A stretch of DNA of 41,265 bases from Desulfovibrionaceae bacterium (GTDB lineage: Bacteria > Desulfobacterota > Desulfovibrionia > Desulfovibrionales > Desulfovibrionaceae): positions 1-41,265 of the forward strand of contig JAFTDR010000083.1 of the NCBI GenBank assembly GCA_017454105.1, in the 5' to 3' direction. The notes beneath the pieces are model-generated. The model had not been told where the DNA came from. It searched no databases and saw nothing but the letters and a program-made list of their open reading frames with translations. A program made the translations under genes and the position numbers. Of the stretch, positions 9,051 through 19,796 are shown piece by piece (positions within the stretch are counted from its first letter, which is position 1; every line of letters starts with the position of its first letter).

Positions 9051-9067
9051 AGACCGAAAAATCAAAG

Positions 9068-9093
9068 AAGGGGGGTATTCCCCCCTTTTTTTT
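9068..9093 (+). terminator. Rho-independent terminator after the lipoprotein gene
   Basis: The six-base GC stem GGGGGG/CCCCCC (extended by AA/TT) has loop TATT and is followed by eight T. It lies 17 bases after the stop at 9050 and just before the 3' end of the convergent mqnA gene. Confidence 0.9.
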
Positions 9094-9101
9094 ATTCGCA
9101 A

Positions 9102-9929
9102 CTAGCTAAGAAACTCTATTTTCGGCACTTCGGCAAGATAGCCCGCCGTATGCGCCATGGTGTAGAAACGCTCAAGGCCCTGACATTCTTTTTCCCCAAG
9201 GGAATAGGTGAGCGATTCTCTGTAGTAGCGTTCGAGTTCATTGTGTGTGAGCGGCGTTTTTCCAAGGACCTCTTGGATTACAGGCGTGAGGTTGCGAAGG
9301 CCCATATCGCGGCTTGCGCGGATACTTTCTGTCGGATCGTCCACGAGTGTGCGCGCCGCTTTTTTCTGGACAATCCAGAGGGCGAAGACAAAAGGGAGTT
9401 TTGTCCAGTCCTTCCAAAGACTCGCAAGATCGTAGGCCTTGGGATAGATGGCTGATTTTTGGAGACGCAAGGCCTCATCGCCGATTGTCAGGATGATCTC
9501 TGGGATTGCGCCGTCGTTTATTTTTTGTGTGACATTGCCTGTGCGGTAGGTGTTGGCGAAGCCGTAGCGCTCTTGGAGGATAAGTTTTGTCAGAACAACC
9601 GATGTGTGACTTTGGCCGCTTATGAAAATTTCCTCCCCATCCCATTGCTCAATGTCTTTTTTTGCGAGAAGCAGAACACTGCGTACCGGCGCGTGGGATG
9701 AGATGCTCAGATCCCGCGCCAAAACATAGTTGCGCCATCTGCGCGCGTATTCAATGGAGGAGCAGGAGGAGATGGTCAGTTCCCCGGCCTGCATTTTTTC
9801 ATTGAGGCGCGCGGGGTTTGCGCGGATGATCGAGAAGTGGTGCGGGATGAGATTGTGTTCAAGCGCGTAATAGACAGGGGCCACATTGATAAATTCAATG
9901 CGGCCAAGAGAGAGAAGATGTGAGTTCAT
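9102..9929 (-). CDS. mqnA: Chorismate dehydratase MqnA
   Basis: This 275-residue protein belongs to the MqnA/MqnD fold and opens with GRIEFINVAPVYYALE, typical of MqnA. Further landmarks are the SSCSSIEYAR loop and IFISGQSHTSVVLTKLIL. MqnA dehydrates chorismate to 3-enolpyruvylbenzoate, the first step of the futalosine route to menaquinone. It sits 3 bases after the mqnE-mqnC fusion on the same strand, with the fusion's stop inside its ribosome-binding region, so translation is probably coupled. Together with mqnD at 12269 the window holds the whole route except the step that removes adenine from aminofutalosine (MqnB-type hydrolase), which is not here. Confidence 0.9.
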   Translation of the reverse strand: MNSHLLSLGRIEFINVAPVYYALEHNLIPHHFSIIRANPARLNEKMQAGELTISSCSSIEYARRWRNYVLARDLSISSHAPVRSVLLLAKKDIEQWDGEEIFISGQSHTSVVLTKLILQERYGFANTYRTGNVTQKINDGAIPEIILTIGDEALRLQKSAIYPKAYDLASLWKDWTKLPFVFALWIVQKKAARTLVDDPTESIRASRDMGLRNLTPVIQEVLGKTPLTHNELERYYRESLTYSLGEKECQGLERFYTMAHTAGYLAEVPKIEFLS

Positions 9930-9932
9930 TCT

Positions 9933-12179
9933 TTAGTCCACTGGACTTGGCTCAACTGGTGTGTAGTTCATCGTGCGTTGCACGGGGGTGAAGCCCGCAG
10001 CGCGGATGATGTCGTGGATTTGCTCGCGGGTTAGATGGTTGGAGACGCCGGCCGCCTTGACGACATTTTCCTCGATCATAAGGGATCCGAAATCATTTGC
10101 GCCAAAGTACAGGGCACACTGGGCGACTTCTGGGCCCATTGTGACCCACGAGGCCTGGATATTGTCAACCGAGTCAAGAACAAGACGCGAGAGGGCGAGA
10201 AGACGCAGGTAGGCTGGCGCCGGAAGTGTCTGGCAGGTGATGCGGGTATTGGCCGGCTGGAAGGTCCAGGGAATAAAGGCTGTGAACCCCCCTGTTTCGT
10301 CCTGGAGATCGCGGATGGCAAAAAGATGATCGAGACGGTTGCCTGGAGACTCCTCGTGCCCAAACATCATGGTCGCCGTTGTGCGCATGCCCTGTCTGTG
10401 CGCTTCCCGCATGACAGCAAGCCATTCATCGGCAGAGCATTTGTTCGGGGAGACTTTTTTGCGCACCCCGTTTTCCAGTATTTCTGCCCCGCCTCCTGGG
10501 ATAGAATCGAGACCTGCCGCGCGCAGGCGCTCAATGATTTGGGCGACAGGCATGGCAAAGCGTTTTGACCAGTAGAATATTTCAGGCGGCGAGAAGGCGT
10601 GGATGTGGAGGCTTGGCCAGGTTGCGCGCATCCAGGAGAGAAGCTCTTCATACCAGGAGAAGGGCAGATCCGGGTTGTGGCCGCCTTGAAGGAGAATTTG
10701 GGTGCCGTGAAGCCTAAGGGTCTCCTCTATTTTCTCGCGCATGGTCTCCCTGTCGATAACATAGCCCTCAGGATGGCCGGGTGGGCGGAAGAAGGCGCAG
10801 AAGCGGCAGCCGCACTCGCAGATATTTGAGTAATTGATATTGCGGTCGCCCACATAGGTGACAATGGCCTCTGGGTGTTTTGTACAGCGCACTGCGTGCG
10901 CAAGCTCGCCTAAGGTTTCAAGGCTTGCCTCGAAATAGAGGGCTTCCGCAAGAGGCCGCGTTAAGCGTCCGCCGTCACGGACACAGGCTATGGCCTCCTG
11001 CACGCTGGCTCCTTCAGAAAAAGCGCTGTGAGCCACTGCGAAGGGGGTCTGTGTGTCCGTCTTTTGGCCTAAGGCCGTAAAGGTCGCGTTGCGCCGAACT
11101 GGTGTCATGCCCGATTGCCGGATCATGGTTTCCAGTTCGTCGATTGTGAGCGCCTGGCTTGCTTTTGAGCCCGCCATGTGCCCGATATGTTCTTCAACGA
11201 TTGTGCCGTCAAGATCATCGGCTCCGAACCAGAGGGCTGTCTGCGCCATTTTCACGCCCAGCATAATCCAGTAGGCCTTGATATGCGGGATATTGTCGAG
11301 GAGGAGGCGGGAGACGGCGATTGTGCGCAGATGATCCAAGCCGTTGACCGGTCCTTTGCGCGAGTTAGGCAGTGTGAGCCGGGAATTTTTTTGCAGGAAG
11401 GGGAGGGGGATAAAGCAGACAAAGCCCTTTGTTTTGTCCTGCAGGGTGCGGAGTCGTATCAGATGATCGACGCGCATGGCGCAGGTTTCCAGATGGCCAA
11501 AGAGCATGGTGCAATTGCTTGTGATCCCAAGCTCATGGGCTTCCTTGCTGATTGCAAGCCACTCTGATGTGTTTGCTTTCTGCGGGCAGATTGCAGAGCG
11601 CAATCGTTCATCAAAGATTTCCGCCCCGCCGCCTGGCATCATGATAAGTCCTGCGGCTTTAAGGCGCGCAAGCACTTCCTTTGTGGATATGCCCTCAATG
11701 CGCGCAAAATGGTTTATTTCGACCGGCGTGAAAGCCTTGATTGGGAGATCGGGGGCTACTTTGTGAATTGAGCTGAGAAGATCTTCAAACCAGGCAAGAC
11801 GCAGACTTGGGTGGCAGCCGCCAACGATGTGCAGTTCATCCAATGGGGGCTCTGTATTCTGCGCTTTCTGGACGCGGGCGAGGATTTCGTCCTTGCTTAA
11901 GGTGAAGGCACCTGGCGCGTCTTTATTGTCGCGCCGGAAGGCACAGAACGTGCAGCGGTTGACGCAGATATTTGTGTAGTTGATTTGGCGGTTGACAACA
12001 TAGTGCGTTCGTGAACCGTGGAGTTCTGTGCGTTTGTGGAGGGCAAGGGCGCCGACAGCCATAAGATCAGGACAGGCGAAGAGCTTAAGGCCATCTTCGA
12101 ATGAGAGGCGTTCCTTTTGCATGACCTTGTCGTAGATTGTACCGAGGCCCAGTGACTGAAAGCGATTTGCGTTGCGCAT
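9933..12179 (-). CDS. Fused aminofutalosine synthase - cyclic dehypoxanthinylfutalosine synthase (MqnE-MqnC)
   Basis: This 748-residue protein contains two complete radical-SAM enzymes in one reading frame. Residues 1 to about 370 are MqnE-like, with the cluster motif C72-x3-C76-x2-C79 (CVNRCTFC) and the LHIVGGCHP and PGGGAEIF signatures. Residues from about 385 to 748 are MqnC-like, with C454-x3-C458-x2-C461 (CECGCRFC), ILLQGGHNPDLP and IPGGGAEIL. MqnE joins 3-enolpyruvylbenzoate to SAM to give aminofutalosine, and MqnC cyclises dehypoxanthine futalosine. These steps are not consecutive, because adenine removal lies between them. In organisms I know the two enzymes are separate proteins, so a natural fusion is unusual. 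Neither half lacks its cluster cysteines. The gene is divergent from mqnD with an 89-base gap. Confidence 0.88.
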   Translation of the reverse strand: MRNANRFQSLGLGTIYDKVMQKERLSFEDGLKLFACPDLMAVGALALHKRTELHGSRTHYVVNRQINYTNICVNRCTFCAFRRDNKDAPGAFTLSKDEILARVQKAQNTEPPLDELHIVGGCHPSLRLAWFEDLLSSIHKVAPDLPIKAFTPVEINHFARIEGISTKEVLARLKAAGLIMMPGGGAEIFDERLRSAICPQKANTSEWLAISKEAHELGITSNCTMLFGHLETCAMRVDHLIRLRTLQDKTKGFVCFIPLPFLQKNSRLTLPNSRKGPVNGLDHLRTIAVSRLLLDNIPHIKAYWIMLGVKMAQTALWFGADDLDGTIVEEHIGHMAGSKASQALTIDELETMIRQSGMTPVRRNATFTALGQKTDTQTPFAVAHSAFSEGASVQEAIACVRDGGRLTRPLAEALYFEASLETLGELAHAVRCTKHPEAIVTYVGDRNINYSNICECGCRFCAFFRPPGHPEGYVIDRETMREKIEETLRLHGTQILLQGGHNPDLPFSWYEELLSWMRATWPSLHIHAFSPPEIFYWSKRFAMPVAQIIERLRAAGLDSIPGGGAEILENGVRKKVSPNKCSADEWLAVMREAHRQGMRTTATMMFGHEESPGNRLDHLFAIRDLQDETGGFTAFIPWTFQPANTRITCQTLPAPAYLRLLALSRLVLDSVDNIQASWVTMGPEVAQCALYFGANDFGSLMIEENVVKAAGVSNHLTREQIHDIIRAAGFTPVQRTMNYTPVEPSPVD

Positions 12180-12268
12180 GAACGAAAGCCTTGCTTACGG
12201 AGAGTTATTTGTTGTACAGGATCCGTGAAAAAAACGGCCATTTTCTGGCCGAAAAGAAAGGAGTACCT

Positions 12269-13075
12269 ATGCCGGAATACACTCTTGCTCTGTCCCCCTG
12301 TCCCAACGACACATATATCTTTCATGCCCTTTTGCATGGTCTTGTTCCCTTTGACGGCACATTGACTGCGCATATGGCCGATGTCGAGGCCTTGAACAAA
12401 GCCGCCTGTCTTGGCAAGTACGCCTTCTCCAAGATAAGCATAGGGGCCTATCCCGCCTGCTCACAATACTACCGTTTCTTGTCCGCAGGAGGGGCGCTCG
12501 GCTACAAGTGCGGTCCGCTTGTTGTCGGGAGGAAGGAGAGCGCGCGCGATGGAGAGATAGCCATTCCTGGAAAGATGACAAGCGCTGCCATGCTTCTTGA
12601 CCTCTGCGGGCTCTTTCCTGGGAAGCGGCGTGAGATGCGGTTTAGCGATATCATACCCGCTGTCGCCCAAGGCCGCGTTGACCTCGGTGTCATTATTCAT
12701 GAGGGCCGGTTCACCTATGAGGAGAAGGGGCTTAGCAAAGTACTCGATCTTGGGGAGTGGTGGGAAGAGACCTATCATGTTCCTGTGCCGCTTGGCGCAA
12801 TCGTTGTCCGGCGCGACATACCAGAGAGTGTGGCACTCGCAATGGAGCGCGCGATAGAGGCGAGTATCGCCTATGCGGCCAAGCATCCCTGTGCCGCAAG
12901 GACGTTTATCAAAGATCACGCGCAGGAACTCTCCGACACTGTGATCGACCGACACATCGCAACCTTTGTGACCGCATACAGCTCAGACCTTAAGAAGGAC
13001 GGGCAGGAGGCGATAGTCCGTATGCTTAGCAAGCGGATGGCGGACACAGGAGATGTCTTTGTGCGTCCCCTATGA
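12269..13075 (+). CDS. mqnD: 1,4-dihydroxy-6-naphthoate synthase MqnD
   Basis: This 268-residue protein opens with LALSPCPNDTYIFHALLHG, the hallmark of MqnD, and continues with the FSKISIGAYP and DLGVIIHEGRFTY segments. MqnD converts cyclic dehypoxanthinylfutalosine to 1,4-dihydroxy-6-naphthoate, the first naphthalenoid of the pathway. The ATG at 12269 has AAAGGAG five to six bases upstream, which overrides an upstream in-frame start at 12191. The gene is divergent from mqnEC-mqnA, so the pathway genes flank a shared control region at 12180-12268. It ends convergently, overlapping the stop of the TPR protein by 6 bases. Confidence 0.9.
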   Translation: MPEYTLALSPCPNDTYIFHALLHGLVPFDGTLTAHMADVEALNKAACLGKYAFSKISIGAYPACSQYYRFLSAGGALGYKCGPLVVGRKESARDGEIAIPGKMTSAAMLLDLCGLFPGKRREMRFSDIIPAVAQGRVDLGVIIHEGRFTYEEKGLSKVLDLGEWWEETYHVPVPLGAIVVRRDIPESVALAMERAIEASIAYAAKHPCAARTFIKDHAQELSDTVIDRHIATFVTAYSSDLKKDGQEAIVRMLSKRMADTGDVFVRPL

Positions 13076-14404
13076 GTTGCGCATAAGAGAGTAGGTCATT
13101 CGTATAATCTGCACAATGTCGCCAAAAAGCCCGGAATGGCTCCCGAACTCAGGTTCCTCAGGTTCTGCATGGGTGTCGTTCTGGGGCTTTTTTTTGTCCA
13201 CAGTATCCCCAGGAAGGGCGATAAGGCCTAAGGCCTCGTAGTTGGGGGGAGTTTTTTGAGATGCAGTCTCTTCCAAGTCCCATGCTTTTTCTTTGGCCTT
13301 GGCTTCTTGCTCAGCGTTTTTCTTAGGGGCTAAGCCGAGACGGCGCGAGAGATCTTCCTTGCGCTGGAGACTTGCAAGAAGGGCTCTTTCTTCCGCCTCT
13401 TGGCATTTGCGCTCAAAACTTTCGCGGAGGGCCGGGCGAATTGTGCTGTCAATCGCGGGATGCCTGTCAAGCTCTTTTTCAAGGAGCCCAAGCATGCGTT
13501 TTGGATCATTGGCTGTGGCGCAGAGTTCCGCCATTTTCTCGCTGACAAGCGGGGGGGAGAGTGTGTCTAATCCTTCAGCGAGGGTTTTTGCCGCCAAAGC
13601 GTATTCTTTTTGATTGATTTGCCTGCGCGCGAGAAGAAAGAAAGGATTCCTGGCTCTTGGGTTTGTCATGGCAATGCGGGAGAAGATTGCGCGGGCGATG
13701 TTCCAGCGGCCCGCACCAACCATTGTTTCCGCTGCCTGGGCAAGCCAGAAAGCCGACTCGCGCGGGCTTTTTTTGCCGGTGAACGCGGCGGCAAGGCCGA
13801 GTTCCGCCTCGCCCTTGAGTGTGGGCGAGGCGAGAGCTTCCTTAAACGCGCGGATGGCATTGTCCCATTTTTTTTGCTGCAGGCATTTCATGCCGACTTT
13901 GTACAGATCGTCTGGTCCGTGCCGGCTGGGTCGTAACAGTGTTTCCAAATTGTCAAGGCAGGCGTGGAAATTTGTTTCGCTCGCGGTGAGGGAATTGGGT
14001 GGTATTGTTTTTGTTTTGCCCGCAAGATCTGTCAAGGCTTTGCGCATGCTGTCAACGGAGAAGGGGCGGACCAAGATGGCCGAAGCCCGTGTGCCCAGAG
14101 TCTGCATTTCAAGCTTTGTGCTCTCCTGGGAGACAAGGAGGAGGATCGGAAGAGCGGAAAGTTTTGGGTGGAGACGGATGATATCGCAGAACTGTTCACC
14201 TGTCATATCGGCGAGCCGCTCGCCCACGATAAGGATGACGTGATAGTCCGGTTTCTTTGCCAGTTTTTTTGCGGTTTCGTATCCAGACGTCATGGCCGCT
14301 ATGTGTTCGACTCCGGCATCGCGTATGACTTTTCTGTCGTTGGTATTGATGGACTGATTTTCGTTGATCAGCACACAGGGAGGCAAAACAGGCGCGTCGT
14401 CCAC
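13070..14404 (-). CDS. TPR protein with degenerate response-regulator receiver domain
   Basis: The N-terminal part (PPCVLINENQS to VRPFSVDSMRKALTDL) follows the CheY-like receiver pattern. The helical repeats after it (DDLYKVGMKCLQQKKWDNAIRAFKEAL and onward) are tetratricopeptide repeats, and a low-complexity tail follows. The receiver looks inactive: where the phosphorylated Asp should end strand 3 the sequence is VILIVGERLADMTG, the acidic pair near the start is reduced to NEN, and the usual Lys of the KPF motif is Arg. It may be a protein-binding pseudo-receiver. The frame is open to a TTG at 14458; I preferred the GTG at 14404 because GGAG stands nine bases upstream. It follows the HisD-like gene closely. 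Confidence 0.65.
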   Translation of the reverse strand: MDDAPVLPPCVLINENQSINTNDRKVIRDAGVEHIAAMTSGYETAKKLAKKPDYHVILIVGERLADMTGEQFCDIIRLHPKLSALPILLLVSQESTKLEMQTLGTRASAILVRPFSVDSMRKALTDLAGKTKTIPPNSLTASETNFHACLDNLETLLRPSRHGPDDLYKVGMKCLQQKKWDNAIRAFKEALASPTLKGEAELGLAAAFTGKKSPRESAFWLAQAAETMVGAGRWNIARAIFSRIAMTNPRARNPFFLLARRQINQKEYALAAKTLAEGLDTLSPPLVSEKMAELCATANDPKRMLGLLEKELDRHPAIDSTIRPALRESFERKCQEAEERALLASLQRKEDLSRRLGLAPKKNAEQEAKAKEKAWDLEETASQKTPPNYEALGLIALPGDTVDKKKPQNDTHAEPEEPEFGSHSGLFGDIVQIIRMTYSLMRNS

Positions 14405-14463
14405 GTAGGCATTCTCCAGGGGGATCGTTCCCCGTCTTAGCAGAAAAAAATTTGACAAGACAA

Positions 14464-15267
14464 TTACTGCGCGGTGGGAAAGAAAGCGTGTTTTTGCAGC
14501 AGAAAATCCACTGGACGCGCGGGATAGAGCCAGAACCCTTCAAGGCCAGGACTTAGGATAAGTGGAATAGGTATGGTGGAATCTTCGATGAGGCGCGCGC
14601 AGGTTGGCTCGTCGGCGAAGACGGCGTCGCAGTGTTTTGGGAGATCGCTTGACAGAGCCTGTGCCGGAACAAAGCCGTGCATACAGGCGAGTGTGTCTCG
14701 GTCAAAAGCGTTTGGGGAAAGGAGGGCGAGAGAGGGTTTTCTGTCTGTCAAAAGAACCGGATGACCGTCACAAGAGAGTTTGGCTTTGTGCGAAAGGCAG
14801 CAGATGCGCCCGCAGCCTGTGCGCGAGCGGAGGAGGAGGCCTATTTCCTCTTCCGAAAGGACAAAGATGTCCTCAATGCCCGCAAGTTCAAGTGAGACGA
14901 GGCTTGCGTTGGGCGGGGGCGATCCGATGGAGACGGCTGCGACATCCAAGACACCGGCGAGCCGAGGGAGAATGGCCGCAGCTGTTAGGCGCGCGGCGGC
15001 ACTCTGTTCGCCGTCAACAAGAAGAAGAGCCCAGTCGGCCGGCTGGGCGGCAGAGACTCTGCGCAGGCCCGCGTTTGCGTCCGTAATCTGTGTGAGACTT
15101 TGGCTTGGCTCGCAGCCAAAGAAAGTGAAGGCGCACTGTATGCCGCGTTTAATCAGCGCCTTGTGGTTTGGTTGGACTGCGTTATAGGCCTCCTCGCGGC
15201 GCGCCTCGGGGACTCTGTGCTCCCAAAGCCAGTCCGCAAGATTTAGGATCGTTTGGCTCTCAGCCAT
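14464..15267 (-). CDS. Unknown protein with faint histidinol-dehydrogenase-like segment
   Basis: This 267-residue protein is not clearly assignable. One segment ([23 protein letters not shown] and [23 protein letters not shown]) reads like the nucleotide-binding part of HisD, where family members have 'PAKVAGVxEVVVxSPP...AALxLAGVDEVYxxGG'. The catalytic and zinc-binding parts of HisD are not visible. It may be a divergent relative or an unrelated Rossmann-like protein. The ATG lies inside the end of argH (25-base overlap), with GAGG ten bases upstream, so translation is coupled to argH. The next gene begins close downstream. Confidence 0.5.
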   Translation of the reverse strand: MAESQTILNLADWLWEHRVPEARREEAYNAVQPNHKALIKRGIQCAFTFFGCEPSQSLTQITDANAGLRRVSAAQPADWALLLVDGEQSAAARLTAAAILPRLAGVLDVAAVSIGSPPPNASLVSLELAGIEDIFVLSEEEIGLLLRSRTGCGRICCLSHKAKLSCDGHPVLLTDRKPSLALLSPNAFDRDTLACMHGFVPAQALSSDLPKHCDAVFADEPTCARLIEDSTIPIPLILSPGLEGFWLYPARPVDFLLQKHAFFPTAQ

Positions 15268-16634
15268 GTCGTTAAGGCCTCGATCTGTTTTTGCACCGAT
15301 TTTGGCCCCGTTCCCCCAGTTGTTTCGCGGCGTCTAACGGCTGTTTTTGGATCCAGAACTGTGTAGACAGTCTCGTCTATTTGCGGGGCAAGAGCTTGGA
15401 ATGTCTCGATGTCCAGGTCTTCAAGAGGGATTGCGCGTTGCTCGGCAAGGGCAACGGCCTTGCCTGTTATATGATGCGCCTCGCGGAAGGGAATGCCTTT
15501 GCCGACCAGATAGTCAGCGAGTTCTGTGGCGTTTAGATAGCCTTTTTTGCAGGCTAAACCCATGCGCTCGCGGCGGAAGGTGAGATTGTTCATGAGGCCC
15601 GCCATGACGGTGAGCGAACTTGTGACTGTCGCGTGGGTATCGAGAAAGCCCTCCTTGTCCTCCTGCATATCGCGGTTATAGGCGAGAGGCAGGGCCTTCA
15701 TGACTGTCAAGAGGGCCATGAGGTGGCCGTATACGCGGCCAGTTTTTCCGCGCATAAGCTCGCAGACATCCGGATTCTTTTTTTGCGGCATAATCGACGA
15801 GCCGGTCGAATAGGCGTCTGGGAGGGAAACAAAAGCGAAATTGGGATTGGCCCAGCAGATGATTTCTTCGCACAGACGGGAGAGATGCATCATAAGAAGA
15901 GCCGCGTCGCTGTGCGCTTCGCAGACAAAGTCGCGGTCGGACACAGCATCCAGGGAATTCTGGTAGACGGATGCAAAACCGACTTCCTTGGCGACTGATT
16001 CCGGATCCAGGGGATAGGTTGTTCCGGCGAGAGCGGCTGCGCCGAGGGGGGAGATGCGGACACGAGAGAGCGTGTCACTGAGCCTATTGTAATCGCGCAC
16101 AAGCATCCAGGCGTAGGCGAGAAGATGGTGGGCAAGGTATATGGGCTGCGCGGGCTGGAAATGGGTCAGTCCAGGGAGGAGTGTCTCCCGCTCGCCGTCT
16201 GCGCGCGCAATGAGCGTTTCCACAAGATCCAGCAGTTTCTCCTGCCAGAGGGAGAGGGCATCGCTCACATAGAGACGGAAGGTTAAGCCCACCTGATCGT
16301 TTCTGCTCCGTCCTGTGTGCAGTTTTTTGCCCACATCCCCGACAAGTTCTGTCAGACGCGCCTCGATATTCATATGCACGTCCTCAAGCTCAGGCCGCCA
16401 GATAAATCGCCCCTCCTCGATCTCACATCGCACGCGATCTAAGCCGGCAAGCAGTGTTTCGGCCTCCTCTTGACTTAGGACACCCTGCCGTCCAAGCATA
16501 CGCGCGTGTGCCTGTGAGGCCCGGATATCTTGGAGAGAGAGTGCGCGGTCGTAGTGTTGCGAATCGGTGTATTCGGCGACAAGCCTGTCTGGCCCGTCCG
16601 TGAAACGACCACCCCAGCTCTGATTTGTTCCCAT
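15243..16634 (-). CDS. argH: Argininosuccinate lyase
   Basis: This 463-residue protein is a full-length member of the fumarase/aspartase superfamily with the signature [20 protein letters not shown] and an early [17 protein letters not shown]. It splits argininosuccinate into arginine and fumarate, the last step of arginine synthesis. AGGGGA stands about seven bases before the ATG. It lies downstream of argG on the same strand, separated by 341 bases, and its end overlaps the next gene by 25 bases. Confidence 0.95.
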   Translation of the reverse strand: MGTNQSWGGRFTDGPDRLVAEYTDSQHYDRALSLQDIRASQAHARMLGRQGVLSQEEAETLLAGLDRVRCEIEEGRFIWRPELEDVHMNIEARLTELVGDVGKKLHTGRSRNDQVGLTFRLYVSDALSLWQEKLLDLVETLIARADGERETLLPGLTHFQPAQPIYLAHHLLAYAWMLVRDYNRLSDTLSRVRISPLGAAALAGTTYPLDPESVAKEVGFASVYQNSLDAVSDRDFVCEAHSDAALLMMHLSRLCEEIICWANPNFAFVSLPDAYSTGSSIMPQKKNPDVCELMRGKTGRVYGHLMALLTVMKALPLAYNRDMQEDKEGFLDTHATVTSSLTVMAGLMNNLTFRRERMGLACKKGYLNATELADYLVGKGIPFREAHHITGKAVALAEQRAIPLEDLDIETFQALAPQIDETVYTVLDPKTAVRRRETTGGTGPKSVQKQIEALTTWLRAKRS

Positions 16635-16975
16635 CGCTTTCCCCTGTGTGTCTCATCATGCGTTTGCGAGGCTCTCGCGGCGTGCATTTTAGCCTTAAAA
16701 AAAGCAAATTCTCTGGCCAAAGCCGCCTTTATGTGCTTTTTTGCGGATAAAGCGCGGTCCTTGGCCAAGCAGATCAGGCGTACGCTACCATACAATAAAA
16801 TAGTGGCAACGATTTCAAGCACATCAATTCGTTTCTCTTGGGCTTCCCAGCTTGCATCTATTGTATATCTCCAACGAGGTTGGAGGGCAACAATCTCTCT
16901 TGGAGGTTTTTGTTTCTGGTGTACATCGGGACAGTACATCCCTGTTTGCAGCTAGTATGAAAACGAGCCCTGGCG
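16635..16975 (-). other. Gap between argG and argH, no gene recognised
   Basis: This 341-base gap between two genes that are normally adjacent contains overlapping open frames on both strands, none resembling a known family. I see no clear terminator or promoter. The frame with start at 16939 runs across the argH start and is probably a shadow. The stretch could hold an argH promoter or be decayed sequence. Confidence 0.4.
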
Positions 16976-18187
<1,212 letters not shown>

Positions 18188-18260
18188 ACACGAGGCTCCC
18201 TGGTCAGAGTTTGATTACGTTGAAGGACGGTACAAGAAAAGCAGGCTTTCGTCAAAGCAG

Positions 18261-18294
18261 AAAAGAGGACGGGTACGATAACCCGTCCTCTTTT
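18261..18294 (-). terminator. Terminator-like hairpin between the resolvase-like gene and argG
   Basis: A perfect 14-bp stem, AAAAGAGGACGGGT against ACCCGTCCTCTTTT, has the six-base loop ACGATA. It lies 24 bases past the stop at 18318 and upstream of the argG start, so it probably ends the resolvase-like transcript. On the minus strand the stem itself ends in TTTT. Confidence 0.8.
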
Positions 18295-18317
18295 GCTAGG
18301 TGCAAAGCGGCAAGACC

Positions 18318-18785
18318 TTAACAACAGGGCTCTAAGCAATCATCCATGTCTCCGTTTGAGGAGTCGGACACTTCTGTTTCCAGTTCTTCCTCTATCTCAG
18401 ACTCTTCCTCGATTTCACGCTGAACGTTTCTCTGCCAGGTGTCCAGGATGAAAGAGAAGGAAATAAAGGTTTTGGCGAAATCGTCCAGGTTGTCGCCGTC
18501 AATAATCAGATTTTCAGAATGTGAATGGAGCGTCACTTTCTTTTCAAGGAGCGCGGTAAGCAAGAGTTTCAGGTCCCCGACATTCATGAAAAATCTGTCA
18601 ATACTCATAATGTGAATTGTATCACCTTCCTGGACTTTTCTTAGAAGTTTTTCACGCTGGGGAAAGTAGAGTTCTGGGCGAGGATACTCGTCTATATAGA
18701 TAGCCTCCGAGGGCAGACCAATGGAGGTTATCTGCTCCTGAGGGTCCGTGTAAAGGCTCGATAGCCTTACGTAACCATAGTGCAT
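18318..18785 (-). CDS. Serine-recombinase (resolvase) N-domain-like protein with acidic tail
   Basis: This 155-residue protein resembles the catalytic domain of small serine recombinases. It has YGYVRLSS at the start with the nucleophile region, QITSIG, IDEYPR, GDTIHIMSIDRFFMNVGDLKLLLTALLEKKV and LHSHSENL. The usual 'DRLxR' becomes DRFFM, so the second arginine of the active site is missing. In place of the helix-turn-helix DNA-binding domain there is a strongly acidic tail (EEESEIEEELETE) ending in CLEPCC. It may be an inactive or repurposed recombinase fold that binds protein rather than DNA. AAGGTG stands about eight bases before the ATG, and a terminator follows. The surrounding DNA is repeat-rich. 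Confidence 0.6.
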   Translation of the reverse strand: MHYGYVRLSSLYTDPQEQITSIGLPSEAIYIDEYPRPELYFPQREKLLRKVQEGDTIHIMSIDRFFMNVGDLKLLLTALLEKKVTLHSHSENLIIDGDNLDDFAKTFISFSFILDTWQRNVQREIEEESEIEEELETEVSDSSNGDMDDCLEPCC

Positions 18786-19434
18786 TGAAGAACACCTTAT
18801 CTCTTAGAGAGTTTTGTTGCGCGTTATTGAACAACTGGAGCCGCGTCATGAAAAATATGCACCTCCGCAGCATAGAAGGAAGAAAGCCTTTCGTAACCTC
18901 TGGCCGCATTGGCAGATGGTGCCAGAGGCGGGCTTTTTGGATTGCTCTACTCAAGCTCGAAAAGTATTTCCCTTCTGTAAAAGACCTTTTCTTCATCCAA
19001 GAGGGCAATATCATTCTTGAAAAGGAATTTTTTTCGAGATGGAGTGTGAGGAATGAGAGAAAATCGCTTGCAAAGATGCCCATGTCCCTCTTTGGAGTAA
19101 ACGTCTTTTTTGCGTACTGACTTGGAGCAGTTTTCAGTTTGCTCTCTGGCTGCACGCGCATTGTGCGTGTAAGGATCGGTGTAGAGGTCGGAATAAGCAC
19201 AAGAAGACTGAAAGGTTGCAGTGGAAACGGGAGAGCGTTTTTTTTCGCTGGTTTCGCCCAGGCCGCGCAAAGCGAGTGTTCTTTGTATAGCACTTCGGGA
19301 AAGATTGCAAGAACTTTTTTCAAAAGTTTTTTTTTGTACGAACGTAAAACTTTAAAAAATTTGCAACAGGGATGTGTCCGATAGTTTGGACATATAATGC
19401 CGGGTAACAAATCCGTCAAGATCTTCTCCGATCG

Positions 19435-19601
19435 GCACTATACTGCATGTTTTTTTTCGCCCAGCAAGTCAGAGAAACACTGAGAGTACGGGGGCGATTC
19501 TCGGTACAGAGGGGCTTTGAGGTCCGAAGTGCGCTCCCCGCGTCAAGGCACTCTTGTCCTGAATGGCGAAAGTCTCACCCTAAGAAGGTGCAGTATAGTG
19601 C
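19435..19601. repeat. 167-bp unit with 13-bp perfect inverted ends
   Basis: GCACTATACTGCA at 19435-19447 is the exact inverse of TGCAGTATAGTGC at 19589-19601. The inner part of the ends (TATACTGCA) resembles the family-3 termini, so this may be a distant relative. No flanking duplication is obvious and no second copy of the interior is in the window. Confidence 0.5.
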
Positions 19602-19796
19602 ATATACCTGCACCTTCAGCGCATTTTTTTTCGCCTGTACGGAAACTCTTACGCCGGTATTTGTACGTGAAGCGCACTTGGCTTTACGGGAATGTACGCG
19701 TATTTGAAGAAAATGCACAAAAAACGAGTTGAGTGCGTGACGGTCTGTTTGGCCTAGCGAATGACTGTGATACGCAGGAGTATCGACAGCCATAAG

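Noticed and set aside
16475..16939. Frame in the argG-argH gap
   Set aside because: It overlaps the argH start in another frame and has no family similarity.
18652..19419. 255-codon minus-strand frame
   Set aside because: It overlaps the resolvase-like gene in another frame, covers repeats and T-runs, and has no family resemblance.
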